DNA of 64,000 bases from positions 372,001-436,000 of the forward strand of contig NZ_RCTF01000001.1 of assembly GCF_003667445.1 (NCBI RefSeq), written 5' to 3'. Below the pieces are notes generated by a model that saw only the letters and a program-made list of their open reading frames with translations, made no database searches and was not told where the DNA came from. The first letter of the stretch is position 1; each line of letters opens with the position of its first letter. Origin of the DNA: Xanthobacter tagetidis. GTDB taxonomy: Bacteria > Pseudomonadota > Alphaproteobacteria > Rhizobiales > Xanthobacteraceae. Positions 19,950 to 31,925 of the stretch are shown here, piece after piece. A program made the translations under genes and the position numbers.

Positions 19950-21644
19950 ATGACCTTTGCCGCAAACACGGCGCCCGCCCGTCCGCCCCATCCGCAGCAC
20001 CGGCGCGACGGCTTCGTCCCCAAGCTCGTCACCACCCTCATGCAGGGCTACCGCCTTGCAGACCTTCGTGCCGACGCGGTGGCCGGCCTTACGGTCGCCA
20101 TCGTCGCGCTGCCGCTCGCCATGGCGCTGGCCATCGCGTCCGGCGCCTCGCCCGACAAGGGCCTCGTCACGGTGGTGGTGGCCGGCCTGCTGATCTCGGC
20201 CCTCGGCGGCAGCCGCTACCAGATCGGCGGCCCCACCGGCGCGTTCGTGGTGGTGGTGTTCAACGTCATCGCGCAGCACGGTTATGACGGACTTTTGATC
20301 GCCACCCTCATGGCGGGTGCGATGCTGCTGGTGGCCGGCCTCACCCGGCTCGGCAACTTCATGCGCTACATCCCCGAGCCGGTGGTCACGGGCTTCACCG
20401 CCGGCATCGCGGTCATCATCTTCTCCAGCCAGGTGAAGGATTTCCTCGGTCTGCCCATGGGTCAGGTGCCGGCCGAGTTCCTGGACAAGTGGATCGCCAT
20501 GTTCAAGGCCGCGCCCGGCCTGTCGCTCGCCACCACCGCGCTGTCGGTGGGCGCGCTGGCGCTGATCCTGGTGCTGCGCAAGGTGGCGCCCAAGGTGCCG
20601 GGCTTCCTCATCGCCGTGGTGGCGGGGGCGCTGGTGGTGCCGCTGCTCGGCCTCCAGGTGGAGACCATCGGCTCGCGCTTCGGCGGCATCTCCGGCGCCA
20701 TCCCCGCCCCGCATTTGCCCGACGTCACGCTCGCCCGCATGTGGGAGCTGCTGCCCAGCGCCTTCACCATCGCCTTCCTCGCCGGCGTCGAGAGCCTGCT
20801 CTCGGCGGTGGTGGCGGACGGCATGACCGGGGGACGGCACCGGCCGAACGCCGAGCTGGTCGCCCAGGGCGTCGCCAATACCGCGTCGGCGCTGTTCGGC
20901 GGCCTGCCGGCCACCGGCGCCATCGCCCGCACCGCCACCAACATCCGCGCCGGCGCCCGCTCGCCCATGGCCGGGGTGCTGCATGCGGTGTTCGTGCTGG
21001 CGGTGATGCTGGCGCTGGCGCCGCTCGCCGCCTCGATCCCGCTGGCGAGCCTCGCCGCCATCCTCATGGTGGTGGCCTGGAACATGAGCGAGGTGGACCG
21101 CTTCCGCCATCTCATGTCGGCCCCCCTCGGCGACCGGGTGCTGCTGATCTCCACCTTCGTGCTCACGGTGGCGGTGGACCTCACGGTCGCCATCGCCACG
21201 GGCGTGGTGCTCGCCGCCGTCCTGTTCATGCACCGCATGGCGGAGACCGCCAGCGTCGCCCCGGCCGAGTTCGGCACCGGCGAGGAGCACGACGCGCGCG
21301 GCAACCTGCCGGCGGGCGTGGAAATCTTCCAGGTGAGCGGGCCGCTGTTCTTCGGAGCCGCCGCGCGCTTCTCGGAGGTTCTGGAGAAGATCGGCCAGAA
21401 GCCGCGCGTGTTCGTGCTCGACATGACCGAGGTGCCGATGATGGACGCCACCGGCGTCAACGCTCTGTCGAACTTCGCCCGCCAGTGCGCGGGCGGCGGC
21501 ACGGCGCTGGTGGTGGCGGGCCTCCAGGGCCAGCCGCGCACGGTGCTGGAGAAGATGGTGCACGGCGCGCCGGGCACCCATCTCGACCTCGTCGCCAACA
21601 TCGACCAGGCGCTCGCTCTGGCGCGCATCAAGGCCGAGGCCTGA
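19950..21644 (+). CDS. SulP family inorganic anion transporter
   Basis: An inner-membrane SulP/SLC26 transporter of 564 residues, usually for sulfate or bicarbonate. About 12 hydrophobic segments span residues 30-430, beginning with LRADAVAGLTVAIVALPLAMA and the GGSRYQIGGPTGAF signature near residues 86-99. A C-terminal cytoplasmic STAS domain follows (about 450-555, VFVLDMTEVPMMDATGVNAL). AGAGG precedes ATG 19950. The nitroreductase gene begins 10 bases after its stop, so the two are likely co-transcribed. Ion specificity cannot be told from sequence. Confidence 0.9.
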   Translation: MTFAANTAPARPPHPQHRRDGFVPKLVTTLMQGYRLADLRADAVAGLTVAIVALPLAMALAIASGASPDKGLVTVVVAGLLISALGGSRYQIGGPTGAFVVVVFNVIAQHGYDGLLIATLMAGAMLLVAGLTRLGNFMRYIPEPVVTGFTAGIAVIIFSSQVKDFLGLPMGQVPAEFLDKWIAMFKAAPGLSLATTALSVGALALILVLRKVAPKVPGFLIAVVAGALVVPLLGLQVETIGSRFGGISGAIPAPHLPDVTLARMWELLPSAFTIAFLAGVESLLSAVVADGMTGGRHRPNAELVAQGVANTASALFGGLPATGAIARTATNIRAGARSPMAGVLHAVFVLAVMLALAPLAASIPLASLAAILMVVAWNMSEVDRFRHLMSAPLGDRVLLISTFVLTVAVDLTVAIATGVVLAAVLFMHRMAETASVAPAEFGTGEEHDARGNLPAGVEIFQVSGPLFFGAAARFSEVLEKIGQKPRVFVLDMTEVPMMDATGVNALSNFARQCAGGGTALVVAGLQGQPRTVLEKMVHGAPGTHLDLVANIDQALALARIKAEA

Positions 21645-21653
21645 GCGCGGGCC

Positions 21654-22349
21654 ATGGCCGATCGCCCTGCGGATGCCGACGCTTCCGCCGGCGCCCCCGA
21701 AGCCGGTGGCGGCCACCGCCACGGCGCGCCCGCGCGGCCGGCGGATGCGCCGCCGCCGGCGCCCATCCCGGTGCCCACCAGCGCCGAGATGCTGGCCCTG
21801 CTCGAAGCCCGCCGCTCCCTGCCGCTGCGCGCTCTGGTGCCGCCGGGTCCCGATGCGGCGGCGCTCGACCGCATGCTCGCCATCGCCGCGCGGGTGCCCG
21901 ACCACGGCCGCCTCGTGCCGTGGCGCTTCATCGTGCTGGACGGGGAGGCGCGGCGAGCGGCCGGCGAGCGGCTCGACGCGCTCTATCTGGCGCAGAACCC
22001 GGACCTCGCCGCCGACAAGCGCACCATGTGGCGCGACTATCTGCTGCGCGCGCCGGTGACGGTGGTTGTGGTGAGCCGGCCGGACCCGGCGGCGAAGATC
22101 CCGGTGCTCAACCAGGTGCTCTCGGCGGGCGCCGCGGCCATGAACCTGATCTCGGCCGCCACGGCGCTCGGCTTCGGCGCCCAGTGGCTGCTGAAATGGC
22201 CGGGCCGTGACAGCGCAGCCGCGGCGCTTCTGGGCGTCGGCGAGAACGAGCAGGTGGCGGGCTTCATCCATATCGGCAGCCCGTCGGAGGTCGCCCCCGA
22301 CCGGCCCCGTCCCGCGCGCGCCGACGTGGTGACGCGCTGGCGGCCCTGA
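21654..22349 (+). CDS. Nitroreductase family protein
   Basis: An FMN-dependent oxidoreductase of 231 residues related to the YdjA branch: RRSLPLRALVPPG and APVTVVVVSRPDP in the N-terminal half, then GAAAMNLISAATALGFGAQWLLKW, the typical FMN-fold helix segment. The first 40 residues are Ala/Pro/Asp-rich and probably disordered. It starts nine bases after the SulP stop. Substrate is unknown; such enzymes reduce nitroaromatics, enones or quinones in vitro. Confidence 0.85.
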   Translation: MADRPADADASAGAPEAGGGHRHGAPARPADAPPPAPIPVPTSAEMLALLEARRSLPLRALVPPGPDAAALDRMLAIAARVPDHGRLVPWRFIVLDGEARRAAGERLDALYLAQNPDLAADKRTMWRDYLLRAPVTVVVVSRPDPAAKIPVLNQVLSAGAAAMNLISAATALGFGAQWLLKWPGRDSAAAALLGVGENEQVAGFIHIGSPSEVAPDRPRPARADVVTRWRP

Positions 22350-22354
22350 GACGG

Positions 22355-22588
22355 TCACTCCGCCAGGGAGGCCTCGGCGACTCGCGCCTTCTTCAGGTAG
22401 ATCCAGGACACATACAGAGCGGCGGCGCCGAACAGCGCCACCAGCACATAAAGGCCGATGTCGCCCAGGCGGAACAGGCCTGCGACCGCCCAGCCGGCGG
22501 CCACGGCGGTGGCGACCGCCTCGGTGGCGACGAGCAGGGCGGCGCTCGCCACCGTAAGCATCCTGCCGCCCGAACCCGAACCCGCCAT
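22355..22588 (-). CDS. Small membrane protein with two transmembrane segments
   Basis: A 77-residue hypothetical protein: MAGSGSGGRM, then a hydrophobic stretch (about 11-38), a short loop (FRLGDIG), a second hydrophobic stretch (about 44-64) and a charged C-terminus. GGGAG at good spacing supports ATG 22588 over the longer open frame to 22804. It is convergent with the nitroreductase gene, with only five bases between stops. No family was recognised. Confidence 0.65.
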   Translation of the reverse strand: MAGSGSGGRMLTVASAALLVATEAVATAVAAGWAVAGLFRLGDIGLYVLVALFGAAALYVSWIYLKKARVAEASLAE

Positions 22589-22825
22589 GACCCACTCCCG
22601 AACCCAGTTTCCGGGGCTGCCGAAAACGCTGCCCCCTAAAGACCGGCCGGCAACCTGCCCGGCCCAGCGCGCCGGGTCAAGATCGCGCACCACGCCTGCG
22701 CGCCCCAGCGCTCGTTCAGCCGGCGTCAGGGCACCTGCGAGCGAAGCCGGTTCCGGCTCGGGCACCGAAGCCCAATGATCGAACATTAAGCGCGTGGGGC
22801 GCATCCCTGGACCACTGAACGCCTC

Positions 22826-23101
22826 TTACCGCTCGGCGCGGACGATCACATCCATCAGCTCGGCCACCTTGCGGCGCTGGTCCTCCGCATCGCCGGAGCG
22901 GATGGCGTGCTCGACGCAGTGCGCCACATGCTGGCGCAGCACCTCCTCCTCCACCTTCTTGAGCGCCGCGCGCACCGCGGCGATCTGGGTGATGACGTCG
23001 ATGCAGTAACGGTCCTCCTCCACCATGCGGGAGAGGCCGCGCGTCTGCCCCTCGATCCGGGCGAGGCGCTTGAGGACACGGTCTTTGTCGGGGCTGTGCA
23101 T
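22826..23101 (-). CDS. csoR: CsoR-family copper-sensing repressor
   Basis: A 91-residue all-helical repressor of the CsoR/RcnR family. The Cu(I)-site residues of CsoR are present as Cys33 (RYC), His58 and Cys62 (RQHVAHC), giving the C-H-C pattern rather than the RcnR nickel/cobalt or FrmR aldehyde patterns. The ATG at 23101 starts MHSPDKDRVLKRLARIEGQ, the standard family start. It is divergent from the copper ATPase gene, with two palindromic operators between them, so it most likely represses both genes until copper binds. Confidence 0.92.
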   Translation of the reverse strand: MHSPDKDRVLKRLARIEGQTRGLSRMVEEDRYCIDVITQIAAVRAALKKVEEEVLRQHVAHCVEHAIRSGDAEDQRRKVAELMDVIVRAER

Positions 23102-23107
23102 GCCTTG

Positions 23108-23132
23108 CCATATACCCCCTGTGGGTATATGG
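23108..23132. promoter_or_regulatory. CsoR operator 1, perfect palindrome
   Basis: CCATATACCC at 23108-23117 and GGGTATATGG at 23123-23132 are exact reverse complements around CCTGT. GC-rich centres flanked by TA-rich arms are typical CsoR operators. It starts 6 bases upstream of the csoR start codon. Confidence 0.85.
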
Positions 23133-23144
23133 GACAAGCCCAGA

Positions 23145-23160
23145 TACCCCCCGGGGGTTA
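23145..23160. promoter_or_regulatory. CsoR operator 2, imperfect palindrome
   Basis: TACCCCCC/GGGGGTTA gives 8-bp arms with one mismatch. It lies 12 bases from operator 1 and 81 bases before the copper ATPase start, so it probably controls that gene. Confidence 0.7.
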
Positions 23161-23240
23161 AAAAGCTTCGCCAATGTGAGCCAGCGCAAGGCCTTCGCCG
23201 TTCGAAAGGTCCCTTCTGGCACCAGATGTTTGGAGCCGTC

Positions 23241-25874
<2,634 letters not shown>

Positions 25875-25893
25875 ACCCCAGGGCCGGTGCGCG

Positions 25894-27186
25894 TCACACC
25901 AGCGCCGGCCGCGCCTCCTGGGCGCCGACCTCGAAGATGCGCTTGTAGCGCGCGATCTCGGCTGGCGGCCCCATGGCCTTGGTGGGGTTGTCGGAGAGCT
26001 TCACCGCCGCGTGCCCATTGGCGGAGATCACCTTGCAGACGATGGAGATGGGGTCGAGAGCGCCGTTCGGCACGAGGCCCCGGAAATCGTTGGTGAGCAG
26101 CGTGCCCCAGCCGAAGCCCATGCGGATGCGGCCGTTGAAGGCGCGGTGGATGCGCGCCACCTCCTCCACATCGAGCGCGTCGGAGAAGATGGCGAGCTTC
26201 TCGCGCGGGTCCTGGCCGCGCGCGCGCCACCAGGCGATGGCCTCCTCGCCGCCCGCCACCGGCTCCTTGCTGTCGATGCGGATGCCGGTCCACTGCGCCA
26301 CCCAGTCGGGCGCGTGGGCGAGGAAGCCGGCGGTGCCGAAGGTGTCCGGCAGGATGACGCGCAGGTTGCCCTCATAGTCCTCCTGCCAGTCGGCCAGCAC
26401 CTGGTAAGGCGACCAGGCGAGCTCCGCGTCGCTGCGGGCGAGCGCGGCATAGACCATGGGCAGCTCGTGGGCGTTGGTGCCGGTGGCCTCCACCTCGCGC
26501 CGCATGGCGATGAGGCAGTTGGAGGTGCCGAGGAAACCTTCGCCCAAGCCCTCGATCAGCGCCTGGACGCACCAGTCCTGCCACAGGAAGCCGTGGCGGC
26601 GGCGGGTGCCGAAATCGGCGATCTTGATGGGGGCGAGGGTCTTCAGGAACTCGACCTTCTCCCACACCCGCGTCATGGCGCGGGCATAGAGAATCTGGAG
26701 CTCGAACTTGCCCATGCCTTTGAGCACCGCACGCGAGCGCAGCTCGTTGATGATGGCGAGCGCCGGGATCTCCCACATGGTGGTCTCGACCCACGGCCCC
26801 TCAAACACCAGCTCGTACTGCCCGTCCCACTTCTCAAGGTGATAAGCGGGGAAGCGGAAGCCTTCGAGCCACGCCACATAATCGGGCGAGAACATCTGCC
26901 TCTTGCCGTAGAACATGTTGCCGCGCAGCCAGGTGCTCTCGCCGCGGGTGAGCGAGAGCGAGCGCACATGGTCGAGCTGCTCGCGCAGGGCGCCGATGTC
27001 GATGATGTCGGCGAGCCGGATCGAGGACGTGCGGTTATGGATGCCGAACGTCACCCGCGTGCCCGGATGGCGGCGGAAGATGGTCTGCCCCATCAGCAGC
27101 TTGTAGAAGTCGGTGTCGAGCACCGACCGCACGATGGGGTCGATCTTCCAGTCGTGGTTGTAGACCCGCGTGGCGATGTCGGTCAT
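25894..27186 (-). CDS. pncB: Nicotinate phosphoribosyltransferase
   Basis: Makes nicotinate mononucleotide from nicotinate and PRPP in NAD salvage. The 430-residue protein begins [16 protein letters not shown] and keeps [12 protein letters not shown], the FGTRRRHGF active-site segment, GTSNC and the C-terminal [13 protein letters not shown]-side motif, at normal family length. It is convergent with copA (19 bases between the genes) and otherwise stands alone. Confidence 0.95.
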   Translation of the reverse strand: MTDIATRVYNHDWKIDPIVRSVLDTDFYKLLMGQTIFRRHPGTRVTFGIHNRTSSIRLADIIDIGALREQLDHVRSLSLTRGESTWLRGNMFYGKRQMFSPDYVAWLEGFRFPAYHLEKWDGQYELVFEGPWVETTMWEIPALAIINELRSRAVLKGMGKFELQILYARAMTRVWEKVEFLKTLAPIKIADFGTRRRHGFLWQDWCVQALIEGLGEGFLGTSNCLIAMRREVEATGTNAHELPMVYAALARSDAELAWSPYQVLADWQEDYEGNLRVILPDTFGTAGFLAHAPDWVAQWTGIRIDSKEPVAGGEEAIAWWRARGQDPREKLAIFSDALDVEEVARIHRAFNGRIRMGFGWGTLLTNDFRGLVPNGALDPISIVCKVISANGHAAVKLSDNPTKAMGPPAEIARYKRIFEVGAQEARPALV

Positions 27187-27331
27187 GGCGTCTTCGCGCT
27201 GGATTGGCGTTGTCTTGGGGAGCGTCCGGAACGGCGCGTCCCGGAAGGGCGCCCGTTGAGGGGCGCCCGCGGAGGGCGGCGCATCTATAGCACGTCATGC
27301 GGCCATGCGAGCCGTTCGCAGCCGGAGCGCC

Positions 27332-27619
27332 TCAGCGGCAGCCGCGCCGGGCCTCCCAGGCCTTGACCTCGTTCACATAGCGCTGCTGCGCCGGCGTGAG
27401 CTGGCCGTAGGGCGGAAAGCAGCGCTCGCCGAACGTGGCGATCGCGTCCTTGGTCTTGAAGCAATAGCCCTGCTCCGCATAGACCGCGTTGCGCTGATAC
27501 CAGAGCGCCCGGCACGACAGTTCGCTCAAGGCCTGCGCGCCGGCGGCCGGGGCAAGGGCGCAGGCGCCCGCCGCGATCGCTGCCCATAGCGCCGTCCGAA
27601 TGATCCCACGCCCCCGCAT
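27332..27619 (-). CDS. Small secreted YARHG-like protein
   Basis: A 95-residue protein with an N-terminal signal peptide (about 1-28, ending APAAGAQA) and a C-terminal domain containing LWYQRNAVYAEQGYCFKT, close to the YARHG motif (LR-N-IYARHGY-F). Four cysteines at about 36, 53, 67 and 94 could form two disulfides. YARHG proteins are extracellular or periplasmic with unknown function. The gene is a single unit 146 bases upstream of pncB on the same strand. Confidence 0.75.
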   Translation of the reverse strand: MRGRGIIRTALWAAIAAGACALAPAAGAQALSELSCRALWYQRNAVYAEQGYCFKTKDAIATFGERCFPPYGQLTPAQQRYVNEVKAWEARRGCR

Positions 27620-27794
27620 GCCCGCCTCCCCAGGTGGATGGCGCAGCCTAGCACCGGCGCCGCAGGCGGAGATAGAGGCGCCGATTTATTGCCCAGAAGG
27701 CATCAATGTCGTTCCATCTCTTCCATAGATGCGAAAAACGCGCGGGGGTATACAAAAGACCAAGGACAACCAAAAGCCCCCTGAGGAACACGCC

Positions 27795-29570
27795 ATGGCC
27801 CGCATGAGAGCCGTCGACGCCGCCGTTCGCGTCCTGGAGAAGGAAGGTATCAGCACCGCGTTCGGAGTTCCCGGCGCGGCCATCAACCCGCTCTATTCCG
27901 CCCTGAAGGCGCGCGGCTCCATCCGCCACGTGCTGGCGCGCCACGTCGAAGGCGCCTCGCACATGGCCGAGGGCTACACCCGCGCGGTGGCCGGCAATAT
28001 CGGCGTGTGCATCGGCACCTCCGGCCCCGCCGGCACCGACATGATCACCGGCCTCTATTCGGCCTCCGCGGATTCCATCCCGATCCTGTGCATCACCGGC
28101 CAGGCCCCGCGGGCGCGCCTCTACAAGGAGGACTTCCAGGCGGTCGACATCGAGTCCATCGCCAAGCCCGTCACCAAATGGGCGGTGACGGTGCGTGAGC
28201 CGGCCCTCGTGCCGATGGTGTTCCAGCAGGCGTTCCACGTGATGCGCTCGGGCCGGCCCGGCCCGGTGCTCATCGACCTGCCGCTGGACGTGCAGCTCGC
28301 CGAGATCGAGTTCGACGAGGAGACCTACGCGCCCTTGCCGGTCTACAAGCCGACGGCGACGCCGGCTCAGATCGACAAGGCCATGGAGATGATCCTCGGC
28401 GCCGAGCGCCCGCTGATCGTCGCCGGCGGCGGCATCATCAACGCGGATGCCTCCGACCTCCTCGTGGAGTTCGCCGAGCTCACCGGCATCCCGGTCATTC
28501 CCACCCTCATGGGCTGGGGCGCCATCCCGGACGACCACCCGCTGATGGCCGGCATGTGCGGCCTGCAGACCTCGCACCGCTACGGCAATGCGAACCTGCT
28601 CGCCTCGGACTTCGTGGCCGGCATCGGCAACCGCTGGGCCAATCGCCACACCGGCTCGGTGGAGGTCTACACCAAGGGCCGCAAGTTCATCCATGTGGAC
28701 ATCGAGCCGACCCAGATCGGCCGCGTGTTCGGCCCGGACTTCGGCATCGTCTCCGATGCCAAGGCGGCGCTGGAGCTGTTCGTCGCTGCGGCCGCCGAGC
28801 TGAAGCTTGCAGGACGGCTGCCGGACTGGTCCGCCTGGGCGGACGAGTGCCGCGCCCGCAAGCAGACCATGCTGCGCAAGTCTCACTTCGACAACGTGCC
28901 GCTGAAGCCGCAGCGGGTCTATGAGGAGATGAACGAGGCGCTCGGCCGCGACGTGACCTATGTCACCACCATCGGCCTGTCGCAGATCGCCGGCGCGCAG
29001 TTCCTGAACGTCTACTCGCCGCGCAACTGGATCAATTGCGGCCAGGCCGGCCCGCTCGGCTGGACCCTGCCGGCGGCGCTCGGCGTGCGCGCGGCGCGCC
29101 CGGATGCCAAGATCGTGGCGCTCTCCGGCGACTACGACTTCCAGTTCCTCATCGAGGAGCTGGCGGTGGGGGCGCAGCACAAGCTGCCCTATCTCCACGT
29201 GGTGGTGAACAACTCCTATCTCGGCCTGATCCGCCAGGCGCAGCGCGGCTTCGAGATGGACTTCGAGGTCTCGCTCGCCTTCGAGAACATCAATTCCGAG
29301 GAGGCCGGCGGCTACGGCGTCGACCATGTGGCGGTGGCCGAGGGCCTCGGCTGCAAGGCGATCCGCGTCCGCACGCCCAACGAGTTCAAGGGCGCCTTCG
29401 CCGAGGCCGAGCGCCTCATGGCCGAGCACCAGGTGCCGGTGGTGGTGGAATTCATCCTGGAGCGGGTGACCAACATCGCCATGGGCGTTGAGATCGACAA
29501 GATCACCGAGTTCGAGGACGTGCTGGACCTGCCCCTCGACCAGGTGAAGGCCCTGGAGCCGGCCGAATAG
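27795..29570 (+). CDS. gcl: Glyoxylate carboligase (tartronate-semialdehyde synthase)
   Basis: A ThDP-dependent enzyme joining two glyoxylates into tartronate semialdehyde and CO2. The 591-residue protein starts [20 protein letters not shown], and the residue aligned with the usual ThDP glutamate is Val ([12 protein letters not shown]), the known exception in glyoxylate carboligases. The C-terminal ThDP motif is GDYDFQF...NNSYLG. GAGGAA precedes ATG 27795. The upstream gap (27620-27794) contains a GTATAC hexamer at 27748-27753 that could be part of an operator. It leads the gcl-hyi-glxR-pykA cluster. Confidence 0.96.
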   Translation: MARMRAVDAAVRVLEKEGISTAFGVPGAAINPLYSALKARGSIRHVLARHVEGASHMAEGYTRAVAGNIGVCIGTSGPAGTDMITGLYSASADSIPILCITGQAPRARLYKEDFQAVDIESIAKPVTKWAVTVREPALVPMVFQQAFHVMRSGRPGPVLIDLPLDVQLAEIEFDEETYAPLPVYKPTATPAQIDKAMEMILGAERPLIVAGGGIINADASDLLVEFAELTGIPVIPTLMGWGAIPDDHPLMAGMCGLQTSHRYGNANLLASDFVAGIGNRWANRHTGSVEVYTKGRKFIHVDIEPTQIGRVFGPDFGIVSDAKAALELFVAAAAELKLAGRLPDWSAWADECRARKQTMLRKSHFDNVPLKPQRVYEEMNEALGRDVTYVTTIGLSQIAGAQFLNVYSPRNWINCGQAGPLGWTLPAALGVRAARPDAKIVALSGDYDFQFLIEELAVGAQHKLPYLHVVVNNSYLGLIRQAQRGFEMDFEVSLAFENINSEEAGGYGVDHVAVAEGLGCKAIRVRTPNEFKGAFAEAERLMAEHQVPVVVEFILERVTNIAMGVEIDKITEFEDVLDLPLDQVKALEPAE

Positions 29571-29617
29571 GCCGGGACCGCGCGGCCGTTCCAAGGCCCG
29601 CCGCCCGCCCGCGCGGC

Positions 29618-29710
29618 GTCATCCCCCGGCTTGACCGGGGGATCCACCCCCATTCCCTGGCGCCCCTTCTCAAGAAAACCGTGGATGCCCCGGACAAGCC
29701 GGGGCATGAC
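29618..29710. repeat. Intergenic palindromic repeat element, copy 3
   Basis: Arms 29618-29647 (begins GTCATCCCCCGG) and 29681-29710 (ends CCGGGGCATGAC) are complementary. It lies between gcl and hyi and could fold into a long hairpin in the operon transcript, possibly altering the level of downstream genes. Confidence 0.8.
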
Positions 29711-29736
29711 GGTGGGATAGGAGCCGCGCCGCGGAC

Positions 29737-29781
29737 CTGCCCCAAGAACACCTGCCCCAAGAACACCTGCCCTAAGAACCA
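29737..29781. repeat. 15-bp tandem repeat upstream of hyi
   Basis: Three consecutive 15-base units: CTGCCCCAAGAACAC twice exactly (29737-29751, 29752-29766) and a third with two changes (29767-29781). It ends 22 bases before the hyi start. Confidence 0.85.
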
Positions 29782-29803
29782 AGGCTCAGCCAGCGGAGAC
29801 GAC

Positions 29804-30583
29804 ATGCCCAAGTTCTGCGCCAACCTCACCATGCTGTGGAACGAGATCGACTTTCTCGACCGCTTCGCCAAGGCGGAGCAGGCGGGCTTCAAGGGGGTCG
29901 AGTATCTGTTCCCCTATCCGTACGAGAAGGAGGCGCTGGCGGAGCGGCTCCGCAAGCACGGCCTCACCCAGGTGCTGCACAACCTGCCGGCCGGCGACTG
30001 GGCCAAGGGCGAGCGCGGCATTGCCTGCCTGCCCGGCCGCGAAGGCGAGTTCCAGGACAGCGTCGCCCTCGGCATCGACTTCGCCAAGGCGCTCGGCACC
30101 ACGGCGGTCAACTGCCTCGCCGGCATCACGCCCAAGGACGTGCCGGCGGAGAAGGTGCATGAAACTCTGGTGAAGAACCTGACGTTCGCTGCCGGCGAGT
30201 TCAAGAAGGCGGGCATTCCCCTCGTGGTCGAGGCGATCAACACCCGCGACATCCCGGGTTTCCACCTCACCAATACGAAGCAGACGCTGGCGGTGCTCGA
30301 CGCCGTGGGCGCGGACGACATCTTCTTCCAGTACGACATCTACCACATGCAGGTGATGGAGGGGGACCTCACCCCGACCATGCGCACCAACCTCGCCCGC
30401 ATCAAGCACATCCAGCTCGCCGACAATCCCGGCCGCAACGAGCCGGGCACCGGCGAGATCAACTATCCGTTCCTGTTCGGGGCTCTCGACGCCATGGGCT
30501 ATGACGGCTGGATCGGCGCCGAGTACAAGCCCAGGACCACCACGGACGAAGGCCTCGGCTGGTTCGCGCCGTTTAAGGGGTAA
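29804..30583 (+). CDS. hyi: Hydroxypyruvate isomerase
   Basis: Interconverts hydroxypyruvate and tartronate semialdehyde in glyoxylate use. The 259-residue TIM-barrel protein begins MPKFCANLTMLWNEIDFLDR, and has the xylose-isomerase-like metal/substrate residues in VVEAINTRDIPGF, FQYDIYHMQ and HIQLADNPGRNEPGTGEI, close to E. coli Hyi. GCGGAG precedes ATG 29804. It lies between gcl and glxR, the classic order of the glycerate pathway. Confidence 0.94.
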   Translation: MPKFCANLTMLWNEIDFLDRFAKAEQAGFKGVEYLFPYPYEKEALAERLRKHGLTQVLHNLPAGDWAKGERGIACLPGREGEFQDSVALGIDFAKALGTTAVNCLAGITPKDVPAEKVHETLVKNLTFAAGEFKKAGIPLVVEAINTRDIPGFHLTNTKQTLAVLDAVGADDIFFQYDIYHMQVMEGDLTPTMRTNLARIKHIQLADNPGRNEPGTGEINYPFLFGALDAMGYDGWIGAEYKPRTTTDEGLGWFAPFKG

Positions 30584-30609
30584 GGCGCGCCATCAATTCG
30601 CGCGGGTGG

Positions 30610-30721
30610 CCCCTCTCCCCTTGTGGGAGAGGGTGGACCGCGGCGCAGCCGCGGGACGGGTGAGGGGTATCGCACCGCCGGCCCCCTCACCCCCGGCCCC
30701 TCTCCCACAAGGGGAGAGGGG
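30610..30721. repeat. Nested inverted repeat between hyi and glxR
   Basis: A 24-base left arm (30610-30633) and its reverse complement at the right (30698-30721) enclose GC-rich sequence. Each arm is itself a hairpin, CCCTCTCCC around a 5-base loop with GGGAGAGGG. A related pair lies downstream at 31691-31771. Confidence 0.8.
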
Positions 30722-30768
30722 AGAACCGCGGACCCGTGGACAACCAACACTCTTCAGGAGAAACGCAC

Positions 30769-31647
30769 ATGAACGTCGGTTTCATCGGCCTCGGCATCAT
30801 GGGCCGCCCCATGGCGGGCCACCTCATCGATGCGGGCCACACGCTCTACGTCCATAACCGTTCGAAGCCCGCGCAGGACCTGCTCGACAAGGGCGCCGTG
30901 GACTGCGGCTCGTCGGCCGAGGTGGCGCGCAAGGCTGACGTCATCATCACCATGGTTCCGGATACTCCAGACGTGGAGAAGGTGCTGTTCGGCAAGGACG
31001 GTGTCGCCGAGGGCATCTCCTCAGGCAAGATCGTGGTGGACATGAGCTCCATCTCGCCGGTCGCCACCAAGGAGTTCGCGGCGCGGCTGAAGGAAAAGGG
31101 CGCGGACTATCTCGACGCCCCGGTGTCCGGCGGCGAGGTGGGCGCCAAGGCCGCCTCCCTCACCATCATGGTGGGCGGCGCCGACGCGACCTTCGAGACC
31201 GTGAAGCCGCTGTTCGAGAAGATGGGCAAGAACATCACCCTGGTGGGCGACGTGGGCGCCGGCCAGACGGCGAAGGTGGCGAACCAGATCATCGTCGCCC
31301 TCACCATCGAGGCCGTGGCGGAAGGCCTCGTCTTCGCCTCCAAGGCAGGTGCCGACCCGGCCAAGGTGCGCCAGGCGCTCATGGGCGGCCTTGCCACCTC
31401 GCGCATCCTCGAAGTGCACGGCGAGCGCATGATCAAGCGCACCTTCGATCCCGGCTTCCGCATCGAGCTGCACCAGAAGGACCTGAACCTCGCGCTCCAG
31501 AGCGCCCGCGCGCTGGGCGTGAGCCTGCCCAACACCGCCAATGCGCAGGAGCTGTTCAACGCCTGCGTCGCCCATGGCGGCGCGAAGTGGGACCACTCCG
31601 CCCTGGTGAAGGCGCTGGAGCTGATGGCCGGCCACGACGTGGCGTGA
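30769..31647 (+). CDS. glxR: 2-hydroxy-3-oxopropionate (tartronate semialdehyde) reductase
   Basis: An NAD(P)H-dependent reductase making D-glycerate from tartronate semialdehyde. The 292-residue beta-hydroxyacid dehydrogenase starts with the dinucleotide motif GFIGLGIMGRPMAGHL (residues 4-19), the substrate signature DAPVSGGEVGA, and the catalytic lysine region GAGQTAKVANQIIV. CAGGAG precedes ATG 30769. Its place after gcl and hyi supports this substrate over other family members such as 3-hydroxyisobutyrate dehydrogenase. Confidence 0.93.
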   Translation: MNVGFIGLGIMGRPMAGHLIDAGHTLYVHNRSKPAQDLLDKGAVDCGSSAEVARKADVIITMVPDTPDVEKVLFGKDGVAEGISSGKIVVDMSSISPVATKEFAARLKEKGADYLDAPVSGGEVGAKAASLTIMVGGADATFETVKPLFEKMGKNITLVGDVGAGQTAKVANQIIVALTIEAVAEGLVFASKAGADPAKVRQALMGGLATSRILEVHGERMIKRTFDPGFRIELHQKDLNLALQSARALGVSLPNTANAQELFNACVAHGGAKWDHSALVKALELMAGHDVA

Positions 31648-31690
31648 GCCGCGGTCCGCTCTCGCGGCCGGCGGCGGACCCCACACCCCC

Positions 31691-31771
31691 ACCCTCTCCC
31701 TTTGGGAGAGGGTGTCCCCCGTCGCGCCCAGCCGCAAGCCGGGCGCTTCCCTCTCCCCGGCGGGGAGAGGG
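31691..31771. repeat. Two CCCTCTCCC-type hairpins between glxR and pykA
   Basis: ACCCTCTCCC/GGGAGAGGGT (31691-31713, 3-base loop) and CCCTCTCCCC/GGGGAGAGGG (31749-31771, 3-base loop). They belong to the same family as the arms at 30610-30721 and occupy much of the 278-base gap before pykA. They may act as terminators or processing hairpins, but no T-run follows. Confidence 0.7.
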
Positions 31772-31925
31772 TCAGGGTGAGGGGAGCTCGGGGGGATCGG
31801 CGAAGCGCCCCGATGCGGCAACCCTGCTGCCTCTTCTGCGACTTTATGCTTACACGATTGCGGGCCATCATGACCTAAACACGCCAGCCCGTGCCCAACG
31901 AAGCCGGGAGCCAGGAGGACATCGG

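Noticed and set aside
19689..22595. 968-residue minus-strand frame across SulP and nitroreductase genes
   Set aside because: Low-complexity His/Arg/Gly/Asp-rich sequence; the plus strand has two clear families.
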